Assembly (NCBI GenBank): GCA_039821685.1
Contig: JBCBNT010000006.1
Span: 4,652-68,651, forward strand
Direction of reading: 5' to 3'
Length of the DNA: 64,000 bases
DNA from: JANQQZ01 sp039821685
GTDB lineage: Bacteria; Planctomycetota; Phycisphaerae; Phycisphaerales; UBA1924
Position 1 is the stretch's first letter, and every line of letters starts with the position of its first letter. Of the stretch, positions 15,446 to 23,420 are shown one piece after another. The notes under the pieces were generated by a model, which worked only from the letters and a program-made list of their open reading frames with translations, was not told the origin of the DNA and searched no databases. The translations under genes and the position numbers were made by a program.

Positions 15446-17095
15446 ATGATGCCCGAGCCGATCGAGCCGAAGAGTCCGGACGCGTCTGCGAACGAGCGGC
15501 CCGAGTCGACGCAGCCCGAGCCCACGCGGCAGCCGCAGACCTCGGTGCCCGACACGCTGATCTCGGTCACGCTCGCGCTGGCTCTGGCGTTCCTGTTCCG
15601 CGTGTACGTCATCGAAGCGTTCGTGATCCCGACCGGTTCGATGGCGCCGACGCTGCTCGGTGCGCACTACCGCGTGCGGTCTCCCGACACGGGCGCCGTC
15701 TTCGCCGCCGACCGCCGGCTGACCGAGACCCGGCGCGGCGACACGATCAGCGACCCGATCACAAACGCCGACCTTCCCACCGCCGGGCTCACGCGGCTCG
15801 ACGGTGACCGGATTTTCGTCCGCAAGCGCACGCCGCTGTCGCCGATCCCCGATCGGTTCGACGTGGTCGTCTTCCGCTCGCCGACCGAGCCCGACGAGCG
15901 GGTGATCAAGCGGCTGATCGGTCGGCCGGGCGAGCAGGTGGCGTTGGTCGATGGGGACGTGTTCGTGCGCGCCGCGGACGCGACAGCGCCGGGCAGGCCT
16001 ACGACGTGGCACGAGCAGGGCTGGTCGATCGCCCGCAAGCCCGACGACGTGCAGCGCGTCACGTGGCAGCCCGTGCACGACATGGGCCGCGTCCGCGAGC
16101 CGGGCAACACGGGGCCCTGGATCGCCGAAAGCGAGTTGTGGACCGCGGGACGCGGCGCGTTCCGGTTCGCCGGCGACGGGGCGGGCTCGATCCGCTGGGA
16201 CGGCAGCGCGTGGGAGATCCGCGACCGGTCGCCGTACAACGACATCGACCGCCGGCGTGACCAGCGCATCGGCAGCGGCGGCGTGCGCTCCGGGCTCAGC
16301 CCGAGCTACCCGGTATCGGACCTGCGCGTGCGGTTCGGGCTCGAACCCACGGGCGATGCCGATAGCGTCGGCGTCGTCTTCGGCGTGCGGTCGCACGAGT
16401 TCCGCGTCGCGGTCGACAGGCGGGGCGGTACGGCAACGATCCGGATCGACCGAAGGCCCGACGACAGCGATTCGTGGATCGAGATGGCGTCGGCCCAATC
16501 AGCGGTTTCGCCGGGCGTGACGACCGAGATCGATATCTGGCACGCGGACCAGGCGATCACGGTCTTTGCCGGCCGGGAGCTCGTGCTCCGCGCGCCATAC
16601 GACTGGACGATCGCCCAGCGGCTCGCCAATGCCGTGCCGGGCGAGACGCTTGACACGCTCGCCGAGTTTGACGACGGGCTCAACCGGCTGAGCGACCCCG
16701 AGCGGTACCAGCTCCCCGGCATCCGCATCGATGTCGAGGGCGAGACAACTCTGCACCGGATCCGCGTCGACCGCGACCTGCACTACCACCCGCACCACGC
16801 GCAGTTCCGCATCACCAACAATCCGCCGCCGCTCGGCACGCACCCGATCACGACCGTGAGCCTCGGCGCTGGGCAGCTCTGGGTGCTGGGCGACAACAGC
16901 CCGGCCAGCCGCGACGGCCGGACCTGGGGCCGACCCGACCCGTGGGTATCGCACGCGCTGCCGCGGACCTCGGCCGACGGCATCCTGCCCATCGAGCTGC
17001 TGCTCGGCGACGCGTTCCTGGTCTATTTCCCCGCGATGCACCAGGACTCGCTCGTGCCCGTGCCCGACTTCGGCCGGATCAGGCTGATCGAATAG
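15446..17095 (+). CDS. lepB: Signal peptidase I with a large internal insertion
   Basis: A membrane-bound serine protease (S26) that removes signal peptides from exported proteins. After a Pro/Glu-rich start, one membrane helix spans about 37-57. The nucleophile is S65 in IPTGSMAPTLLG, the general-base lysine is K155 in ERVIKRLIG, and the last conserved box is LGDNSPASRDGRTWG (from about 481). Typical enzymes have 170-320 residues; this one has 549 because about 280 residues are inserted between the lysine box and the last box. Part of the insert (DLRVRFGLEP, DSVGVVFGVRSHEFRVAVD) looks like a concanavalin-type beta-sandwich. Alternative ATG at 15449. Confidence 0.9.
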   Translation: MMPEPIEPKSPDASANERPESTQPEPTRQPQTSVPDTLISVTLALALAFLFRVYVIEAFVIPTGSMAPTLLGAHYRVRSPDTGAVFAADRRLTETRRGDTISDPITNADLPTAGLTRLDGDRIFVRKRTPLSPIPDRFDVVVFRSPTEPDERVIKRLIGRPGEQVALVDGDVFVRAADATAPGRPTTWHEQGWSIARKPDDVQRVTWQPVHDMGRVREPGNTGPWIAESELWTAGRGAFRFAGDGAGSIRWDGSAWEIRDRSPYNDIDRRRDQRIGSGGVRSGLSPSYPVSDLRVRFGLEPTGDADSVGVVFGVRSHEFRVAVDRRGGTATIRIDRRPDDSDSWIEMASAQSAVSPGVTTEIDIWHADQAITVFAGRELVLRAPYDWTIAQRLANAVPGETLDTLAEFDDGLNRLSDPERYQLPGIRIDVEGETTLHRIRVDRDLHYHPHHAQFRITNNPPPLGTHPITTVSLGAGQLWVLGDNSPASRDGRTWGRPDPWVSHALPRTSADGILPIELLLGDAFLVYFPAMHQDSLVPVPDFGRIRLIE

Positions 17096-17110
17096 CAGCG
17101 CTCAGTTGCA

Positions 17111-17209
17111 GAGCCGCGGGCGTGAGCACGCGGGCCAGTGTGTGCGAGTTGTGCGCTTTTGCCTCGGAGTCACAGGGCACACGTGCCCGCGTGCTCACGC
17201 CCGCGGCTC
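17111..17209. repeat. Perfect 25-bp inverted repeat with 49-bp spacer
   Basis: Bases 17111-17135 and 17185-17209 are exact reverse complements. The element fills the gap between convergent lepB and hisS, so transcripts from both sides would form a long stem; there is no T-tract. It may be a bidirectional terminator, or a REP-like element because a diverged copy of the arm occurs at 4836-4861. Confidence 0.8.
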
Positions 17210-17218
17210 CGACAGGTT

Positions 17219-18655
17219 TCACCCGAGCAGGCTCGCGATCGCCTTGCCCACGTACACGGGCGACTCGGGCTGCACGCTGAAATCCGCGAAGCTCGACCGG
17301 GCTTCCTTTGAGAACGCCTCGATGCTGTTGGGCGTCAGATCGTCGCCGCCACCCGATGCGCCAGCGTCCATGTCGCGCAGCTCGACCTTGTCGGGCTCGT
17401 TGATCGTCACGGCAAACCGCGCGAACTGGCTCGACGCGTCCTGCATCTGCTTCTTGCGCTTCGCCCGGTACGACCGCCGGGCGTGCAGCGGGCGGGTGCT
17501 GTATCGGTCCGCAGCCCAGGGCCGGCTCTCGTCCCACCCGTCGGCCTGGATCCCCCGTCGCAGGTTCGCCAGCAGCGGCTCGATGTGCTCGGACTGGTCC
17601 TCGTCTGCAAGCACAAAGGCCTCGGGCCGAAGGCTCGCGCCGGGCTGGCTCAGCGCTTCGCGGAGGTCTTGGCCCTCGGGCATCAGGCCCTTGTCTTCGA
17701 GCAGCAGGCTGAGGACGACATCGCCCATGCCGAAGCCCACGGCGGGCGTGGGCGGGCCGCCGAAGAGCTCGATGAGGTTGTCGTATCGGCCGCCGCCGGC
17801 GACGGCACGCTCGCCGTCGGCGATGAGCTCGAAGACGGTGCCGGTGTAGTAGGCGAGGCCGCGAGCAACATCGCCGGTGACCTCAACGTGCTCGTCGAGG
17901 TTCCGGGCGCACATTGCGTCGACGGTGTTTCGCAGTGGTGTAAACGCCGACTGCTCGGCTGCCGACGCGTAGTTACTTCTGAACTGCGAGATAGCTTGAT
18001 CGAGCGAAGAGGAATCAAAGCCAGCGGCGGCCGACATCTCGGCGTAAGCCTCGGGCGACACTTTCGCACGCTTATCGAGTACCGCATAGGCGGCTTGCAG
18101 TGAACCATCAGCGACACCCAAATCAGCAAAGATCCGATCCATCGTCCTGCGGTCGTTGGTCATCAGTTGGACATCATCCGAGTCCAAGCCAAGTTCCCAC
18201 GCCCCCTCGACGAGCACGTCGGCGACATCTGCCGTCGTTTGGGCGTCGTCGTCCCCGCCGATGACATCACAATTCCACTGCAAAAACTCCCGCAGCCGTC
18301 CGCGTTGGGGCCGTTCCGCCCGGAAGTACGGCCCGGCCGTGAACCACTTGGTCGGGCTGGGCAGGCTGGCCGCCTTCGCCGCGTAGAGCCTCGCCAGTGT
18401 GGGCGTGAACTCGGGCCGAAGCGCGTAGTCGTCGTCGCCGCCCTCTCGGCGGAAGCTGAACAGCTCGCTGACGATGCCTTCGCCGGATTTTTCTTTGTAG
18501 AGGTCCAGGTGCTCGAAGGTGGGGCCTGCGATCTCGTCGAAGCCGTGGCGGATGGAGACGCGTCGCCAGGCTTCGGTGATGTAGCGCTGGCGGAGCAGGT
18601 CGTCGGGGTAGAGGTCGCGGGTGCCCTTGGGTGCTTTGAACTTGCCTTTGGCCAT
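17219..18655 (-). CDS. hisS: Histidine--tRNA ligase
   Basis: A class II aminoacyl-tRNA synthetase for tRNA-His, 478 residues. The N-terminus FKAPKGTRDLYPDD is diagnostic; motif 2 is YFRAERPQRGRLREFLQWN, the HisA motif is GLAYYTGTVFEL and motif 3 is GFGMGDVVL. The C-terminal anticodon domain is divergent: it has an insert with RRSYRAKRKKQMQDASSQ and an acidic/Gly loop (DMDAGASGGGDD). ATG 18655 is chosen because the family homology starts at once. It converges on lepB and is probably transcribed alone. Confidence 0.94.
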   Translation of the reverse strand: MAKGKFKAPKGTRDLYPDDLLRQRYITEAWRRVSIRHGFDEIAGPTFEHLDLYKEKSGEGIVSELFSFRREGGDDDYALRPEFTPTLARLYAAKAASLPSPTKWFTAGPYFRAERPQRGRLREFLQWNCDVIGGDDDAQTTADVADVLVEGAWELGLDSDDVQLMTNDRRTMDRIFADLGVADGSLQAAYAVLDKRAKVSPEAYAEMSAAAGFDSSSLDQAISQFRSNYASAAEQSAFTPLRNTVDAMCARNLDEHVEVTGDVARGLAYYTGTVFELIADGERAVAGGGRYDNLIELFGGPPTPAVGFGMGDVVLSLLLEDKGLMPEGQDLREALSQPGASLRPEAFVLADEDQSEHIEPLLANLRRGIQADGWDESRPWAADRYSTRPLHARRSYRAKRKKQMQDASSQFARFAVTINEPDKVELRDMDAGASGGGDDLTPNSIEAFSKEARSSFADFSVQPESPVYVGKAIASLLG

Positions 18656-18889
18656 GACGGCGAGGGTAGTCGGGCTCGGTAGGGGCCGGTCTTGACGGCC
18701 AGAGTTGCGCGGATCGGGGGGCCGTCCGTCGAAAAACCCGCCTGGTGAGGCAGAAAGAGCAGATATCAGGCGGAGAGTCCGATAGAGTCGGCGGACGCGC
18801 TCCATGGAGGGGCGCGATCGGAACGATCTGGATGAGCCGGGGCTTCCCGGCATCACGATTCACGGTTTGGAACGCAAAGGAACCACGAC

Positions 18890-19456
18890 ATGATCAAGAC
18901 CCTGACCTGTCTCGCTGCTGCCGGCACCCTGGCTGCTGGCCTCGGCGGCTGCGGAGCCACCGGCCTGACGCAGAGCGCCCTGGACATCACCAAGGCCGAG
19001 TCGGCCGCGACCATCGCCCACCTGAACGCGACCGAGCCCGAGTTTGCCGGCATGGTCGGCAGCTCGGCCGGCGGCTGGGCCGTCTTCCCGGGCATCTTCC
19101 ACGCCCACTCGTACCTGATCGGCTACGGCGGCGGCGACGGCCTGGTCTACGCCGGCGCCGGCGAGCCCGTGGGCTACAGCCGCCAGGTGAAGCTGGGCGC
19201 AGGCCTCGGCATCGGCGGCCAGTACGCCGATTACGTCATCTTCTTCGAGACCGCCGAGGCCCGCGAGAACTTCGCCGGCTGGCAGTTCTCGGGCGAAGCC
19301 TTCGCCGCGATCTACGGCCTCGGCGCCTCGGGCTCGCAGAACTGGAGCGCGGGCCGGACCACCTTCGCCGACCCCCGCGCGGGCGGCGGCGCCGCGATCT
19401 TCGTCGGCTTCGACAACTACAGCTACAACGACCTCTCGGCCGCCATGGGCAACTGA
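18890..19456 (+). CDS. Lipoprotein of the SYLF (Ysc84) lipid-binding type
   Basis: 188 residues. A lipoprotein signal peptide with lipobox LGGC (cysteine at about residue 21) points to membrane anchoring. The mature part has SAGGWAVFPGIF, GYGGGDGLVYA, KLGAGLGIGGQYADY and a C-terminal GGGAAIFVGFDN, matching the glycine-rich beta pattern of the SYLF/Ysc84 family, which binds phosphoinositides in eukaryotes; the bacterial ligand is not known. AAAGGA about 9 bases upstream marks the start and a good terminator follows, so it is a single-gene transcript. Codon use is strongly GC3-biased, which suggests high expression. Confidence 0.72.
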   Translation: MIKTLTCLAAAGTLAAGLGGCGATGLTQSALDITKAESAATIAHLNATEPEFAGMVGSSAGGWAVFPGIFHAHSYLIGYGGGDGLVYAGAGEPVGYSRQVKLGAGLGIGGQYADYVIFFETAEARENFAGWQFSGEAFAAIYGLGASGSQNWSAGRTTFADPRAGGGAAIFVGFDNYSYNDLSAAMGN

Positions 19457-19483
19457 GAGCGTTTGATCTGAGTTGAACTCACG

Positions 19484-19516
19484 CCGCCCCGGCCTGATGG
19501 TCGGGGCGGTTTTTTA
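19484..19516 (+). terminator. Rho-independent terminator after the SYLF lipoprotein gene
   Basis: CCGCCCCG and CGGGGCGG (with GCCTGATGGT between) form the stem, followed by a run of seven T at 19510-19516. It lies 28 bases after the stop codon. Confidence 0.9.
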
Positions 19517-19553
19517 TTGGGTGACCCCGCCGGGGCCCCTAGACTCTTCGATC

Positions 19554-21317
19554 ATGGCAAGCATCACCATCAACGGCGTCGAGTGCGAGTTTGAGCGCGG
19601 CCAGAAGGTCCTCGAGATCGCCAACAAGAACAAGGTCAAGATCCCCTACTACTGCTATCACGAGGGGCTCAGCATCCCCGCGCAGTGCCGGATCTGCCTG
19701 GGCGAGGTCTGGGCACCCAACCCGCGCAACGAGGGCAAGCTCGAGCCCATGATGGGCGGCAAGCTCCAGCCCACCTGCTCGCTCGACGCGGCCGACGGCA
19801 TGGTCGTTTACACCGACAACCCCAAGGCGGTGGCGAATCAAAAAGCGGTTATGGAGTACCTGCTGATCAACCACCCGCTCGACTGCCCGGTGTGCGACCA
19901 GGCGGGCGAGTGCGAGCTGCAGGACTACAGCTTCGAGTACGGCCGGGGCGTCAGCCGCTTCCAGGAGCAGAAGGTCAAGCAGCCCAAGAAGGACCTCGGG
20001 CCGCACGTGTACATCTACTCCGATCGCTGCATCATGTGCACCCGCTGCGTGCGGTTCGCCAAGGAGATCCCGGGCACGGCCGAGCTGACGATCTCGGGCC
20101 GTGGCAACAAGAGCGAGATCGACGTCTTCCCGAGCGTGCCGCTGGACAACGAGCTGTCGGCGAACGTGATCGACCTCTGCCCCGTGGGCGCGCTGCTCGA
20201 TAAGGATTTCCTGTTCGCCCAGCGCGTCTGGTTCCTCAAGAGCACGCCCTCGATCGACGGCATCACCGCCTCGGGCGACAACCTGCTCATCGAGCACAAC
20301 GAGGGCAAGATCTACCGCTTCAAGCCGCGCACCAACATGGGCGTGAACAAGTGGTGGATCACCGACGAAGTCCGCTACGGCTGGAAGCACGTGCACAGCG
20401 ATGACCGACTGACCACGGCCGAGCGTCGGCGCTTCGGCGTGCTCGACGAGTGCGACAACCAGCAGGCCTACGACGAAGCGATCGAGGGCCTGACGAACGC
20501 CCATACCGACGGCAAGAAGCTGCTCACGGTCGTGAGCCCGATGCTCAGCTGCGAGGAGGCCTACCTGCTCGGCAAGCTCACGCTCGAGATCGACCCGGAC
20601 GCGACGCTCGCGGTCGGGTTCGTGCCCTCCCGCGGCGAGGACAAGGTCTTCCCCAAGACCGCCTCGCGCGAAGACGGCTTCGTGATGCACGCCGAGAAGG
20701 CCCCCAACGCGCGGGGCGTCAGGCGGGTCCTCGAATCGCTCACCAGCAACGTGATCGACTTCGACGAAGCGGCCAAGCAGCTCGGCATGGGCTCGGGCTT
20801 GAGCGATGTCGGCGGCGTGATCCTCACCGGCAACTACCCGGGCGAGTGGGCCGAGCGGGAGTTCGTCAAGGCCCTCGGCGGCAAGTTCGTGGTGCTCATC
20901 GATACCCACGACCGCCGGGCCCGCGAGGCGGCGGACGTGGTGATCCCGGGCGCGACGTGGACGGAGAAGGCCGGCACCTTCGAGAACGCGAACAACGTGC
21001 TGCAGGCGTTTGAGCAGGCGATCCCCGCGGTCGAGGGCGCGATGCCCGAGGGCCAGATCGCGATGGACCTGATCGACCGCCTGCGCGGCATGCCGGTGGG
21101 TGCCGTGGAAACCTCGTTCGTCCGCGTCGACGAGGCCCCGGGCCAGGTGCCCACGGGCCGGGAGATCCGCCGGCAATCCGCACGGCTCTTCAACGCGGCC
21201 GATGTGCGGCAGCAGATGGCCGAGGACAAGCCCCAGCTCGGCGTGTTCACGACGGACGTATCGCTGCCGGTGACCGAGGTGAAGCACGCTGCGGATATGG
21301 AGATGGTGGAGCTCTGA
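19554..21317 (+). CDS. nuoG: NADH-quinone oxidoreductase subunit G
   Basis: The iron-sulfur subunit of respiratory complex I, peripheral arm, 587 residues. Cluster ligands can be placed: [2Fe-2S] by C34, C45, C48 and C75; the His/Cys [4Fe-4S] by H107, C111, C114 and C120; a further [4Fe-4S] by C159, C162, C165 and C209. A molybdopterin-oxidoreductase-like domain follows but is short, so the protein is smaller than the roughly 900 residues of E. coli NuoG. It lies alone: no other nuo gene is in the window. The following genes (small membrane protein, truA) are close and may share its transcript. Confidence 0.92.
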   Translation: MASITINGVECEFERGQKVLEIANKNKVKIPYYCYHEGLSIPAQCRICLGEVWAPNPRNEGKLEPMMGGKLQPTCSLDAADGMVVYTDNPKAVANQKAVMEYLLINHPLDCPVCDQAGECELQDYSFEYGRGVSRFQEQKVKQPKKDLGPHVYIYSDRCIMCTRCVRFAKEIPGTAELTISGRGNKSEIDVFPSVPLDNELSANVIDLCPVGALLDKDFLFAQRVWFLKSTPSIDGITASGDNLLIEHNEGKIYRFKPRTNMGVNKWWITDEVRYGWKHVHSDDRLTTAERRRFGVLDECDNQQAYDEAIEGLTNAHTDGKKLLTVVSPMLSCEEAYLLGKLTLEIDPDATLAVGFVPSRGEDKVFPKTASREDGFVMHAEKAPNARGVRRVLESLTSNVIDFDEAAKQLGMGSGLSDVGGVILTGNYPGEWAEREFVKALGGKFVVLIDTHDRRAREAADVVIPGATWTEKAGTFENANNVLQAFEQAIPAVEGAMPEGQIAMDLIDRLRGMPVGAVETSFVRVDEAPGQVPTGREIRRQSARLFNAADVRQQMAEDKPQLGVFTTDVSLPVTEVKHAADMEMVEL

Positions 21318-21344
21318 TCGATCGGAGCGATCCGAGGAACGCCC

Positions 21345-21539
21345 GTGCTCTGGACCGCGGTCATCGTTGGTGTGCTGTGCATCGTGGTCGGCGTGCCGTT
21401 TACGTATTACTGGTTCCGGCTCTCCGACCGCTGGGCGCACGATGACCAGAAGCGCTTCGGTGACGGCCGGTACGAGGGCGACCGGTCGGTCGATGACCGC
21501 GAGGAGATCCGGATCATCCCGCCGTCCAAAGATCAGTGA
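21345..21539 (+). CDS. Small membrane protein between nuoG and truA
   Basis: 64 residues from a GTG start: one N-terminal membrane helix (AVIVGVLCIVVGVPFTYYWF) and a charged cytoplasmic or periplasmic tail ending EIRIIPPSKDQ. Its stop overlaps the truA start (TGATG), so it is coupled to truA. It may be linked to complex I by position only; no family is recognised. Confidence 0.65.
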   Translation: MLWTAVIVGVLCIVVGVPFTYYWFRLSDRWAHDDQKRFGDGRYEGDRSVDDREEIRIIPPSKDQ

Positions 21540-22372
21540 TGCCGCGGTACAAGCTCACCATCGCCTTCGACGGCACCGACTACTGCGGCTGGCAGAAACA
21601 GGAACCGCCCGATCCGGCCACGCCGGGCTCCCGCATCACGCTGCGGACCGTCCAGGGTGTCGTTGAAGACGCGGCACGAGACGTGCTGCGCGAGCCGGGG
21701 CTGGTGCTGACCGGTGCGAGCCGGACGGACTCGGGCGTGCACGCGCTCGGGCAGGTGGCGGCGTTCACCAGCGAGCCCGATGCGTCAACCGGCGTCGGCT
21801 GGCCCGCCGATCGCGGCGCGGATCGGCTGGTCAAGGCGCTCAACAGCAAGCTGCCGCGAGACGTGCTGGTGCGATCGGCCGAGCTGGTCGCCGATGACTT
21901 TGAGCCCATCGGCGGCGCGACCAGCAAGGAATACACCTACACGATCGTCAGCGGCGAGACCCGGCCCTTGTGGGACCGCAGGTACGTCTGGCACACCTGG
22001 TACGAGCTCGATCTCGCGCGCATGCGCGTGGCGGCGGCGCACCTCGTCGGCGAGCACGACTTCGCCGCGTTCGCCCAGATCAACCACGGGCGGAAGACCA
22101 CGGTGCGGACGATCTTTGCGTGCGATGTCGAACAGCCGGAGGCATCAAACCCGGACGAGCAGCGGTTCGTTATCCGCGTCTCGGGGAGCGGGTTCCTGTA
22201 CAACATGGTTCGGATCGTGGCGGGCACGCTGATGGAGGTGGGCCGGGGGAAAATCGAGCCGAGAACCGTTCCGGAGATCCTGGCGTCCAAAGACCGCAGA
22301 CGGGCGGGGGTGACGCTGCCGCCGACGGGGCTGAGGCTGGAGTGGGTGCGGTACTCCGTGGAGTCGGATTGA
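21539..22372 (+). CDS. truA: tRNA pseudouridine(38-40) synthase TruA
   Basis: Makes pseudouridine at positions 38-40 of the tRNA anticodon arm. 277 residues, normal length. Y4-K-L-T-I-A-F-D-G-T-D-Y and GWQKQ open the fold; the catalytic aspartate is D64 in GASRTDSGVHALGQ; later family blocks are GEHDFAAFA, and GSGFLYNMVRIVAGTLMEVG. ATG 21539 overlaps the stop of the preceding small gene; a GTG one codon earlier would add a single residue. Confidence 0.95.
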   Translation: MPRYKLTIAFDGTDYCGWQKQEPPDPATPGSRITLRTVQGVVEDAARDVLREPGLVLTGASRTDSGVHALGQVAAFTSEPDASTGVGWPADRGADRLVKALNSKLPRDVLVRSAELVADDFEPIGGATSKEYTYTIVSGETRPLWDRRYVWHTWYELDLARMRVAAAHLVGEHDFAAFAQINHGRKTTVRTIFACDVEQPEASNPDEQRFVIRVSGSGFLYNMVRIVAGTLMEVGRGKIEPRTVPEILASKDRRRAGVTLPPTGLRLEWVRYSVESD

Positions 22373-22375
22373 GCG

Positions 22376-22903
22376 ATGCGGACTTTCTCGACATGGACGT
22401 TTCGGGCACTCTGTCTCACGACGTTCATCGCGTTTTCATGCTGGCTCGTGTCGTTCTGGTGGTCGTTCGGAGTCGGCGTGTCATGGGAACGAGCCGATCA
22501 TCGATACGGCCAAACGGGTGTCGACATCGTTGATGGTCAGATTCAGCTTCAAGTAATGCCCTTCCATTTCCCGTGGCTTGGTCAGGTGCGTGAACCGGGC
22601 ATTCGACTTCACTCGCGGTTCGAACGCACAGTCCGAGTCGAGTACCCAAATCCGTTCTTGCCCCACAGGCGAGACGGACTCTTTCGAGCGGGTCAGATTG
22701 TCGGCACGAGCGGTCCAGTGGAATACCTGATGTTCGTCGATGGTCTCCTTCTCGTCCCGGCGCTGACTGTACTGAGCATCGGCTCGTTTCTTGTACGTCG
22801 CAACGCGACCGGTTGTTGCCCTTGCGGATACTCCCTCGCCGGACTCACCTCCGACATCTGCCCCGAGTGCGGACGCGCCATCAAGAAGCCCGCCGATGCC
22901 TGA
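22376..22903 (+). CDS. Membrane protein with C-terminal zinc ribbon
   Basis: 175 residues. Two membrane segments (about 10-33 and 120-140) flank an extracytoplasmic loop; the C-terminus, probably cytoplasmic, carries CPCGYSLAGLTSDICPECGR, a four-cysteine zinc ribbon. This CxCGYxLxGL...CPECG tail is widespread on otherwise unrelated membrane proteins in Planctomycetota. The reading frame uses less biased third positions than neighbours (for example TTC/GTT/TCT mixtures), so it may be a newer or fast-evolving gene. Its end overlaps the GNAT gene start. Function unknown. Confidence 0.75.
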   Translation: MRTFSTWTFRALCLTTFIAFSCWLVSFWWSFGVGVSWERADHRYGQTGVDIVDGQIQLQVMPFHFPWLGQVREPGIRLHSRFERTVRVEYPNPFLPHRRDGLFRAGQIVGTSGPVEYLMFVDGLLLVPALTVLSIGSFLVRRNATGCCPCGYSLAGLTSDICPECGRAIKKPADA

Positions 22904-23420
22904 CATCCGCACCGATCGCCTGATCCTGCGCGAGCCGCGCATGGGCGACGCCGAGCCGCTGATGGCGATCTTCGGTGATCCCGAAGCCATGCGGTACATC
23001 ACCCAGGGCAGAACGCGAAGCCTCGAGCAGGTTCGAGAGTCCATGCAAAAGCGCATCGACTGCCTTGATGCGCATGGCTTCACGCTCTGGACCGTCGTCC
23101 TTGCCGACACGAATCAGGTCATTGGCGATTGTGGCATCATCCCCATCGACTGGACCGGGCCAGAGTTCGAACTCGCGTACCGCTTTGTCCCGAGCGTGTG
23201 GGGCAGGGGCTATGCGACCGAGGCGGGCATCGCAGCGATGGAGCACGCGTGGCATGCCTCGACGCTCGGGACGATCTTCGGCGTGACCGACCTCGACAAC
23301 ACCGCATCCCAGCGTGTGCTGACCAAGATCGGCTTTGCCGACCTCGGCACGACCGACAGGTACTACGACGCCGAACTACGCCTCTTCCGGCTCGATCGGC
23401 CGGCCAACAATCAGCCGTGA
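22896..23420 (+). CDS. GNAT family N-acetyltransferase, RimJ/RimL type
   Basis: 174 residues. The start IRTDRLILREPRMGDAEPL is typical of the RimJ/RimL-like subgroup that acetylates N-termini or small amines with acetyl-CoA. The acetyl-CoA loop is WGRGYATEAGIAA, followed by TDLDNTASQRVLTKIGF. It overlaps the zinc-ribbon gene by 8 bases and its stop overlaps the GTG of the next gene, so it is inside a tightly coupled run. Substrate unknown. Confidence 0.9.
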   Translation: MPDIRTDRLILREPRMGDAEPLMAIFGDPEAMRYITQGRTRSLEQVRESMQKRIDCLDAHGFTLWTVVLADTNQVIGDCGIIPIDWTGPEFELAYRFVPSVWGRGYATEAGIAAMEHAWHASTLGTIFGVTDLDNTASQRVLTKIGFADLGTTDRYYDAELRLFRLDRPANNQP

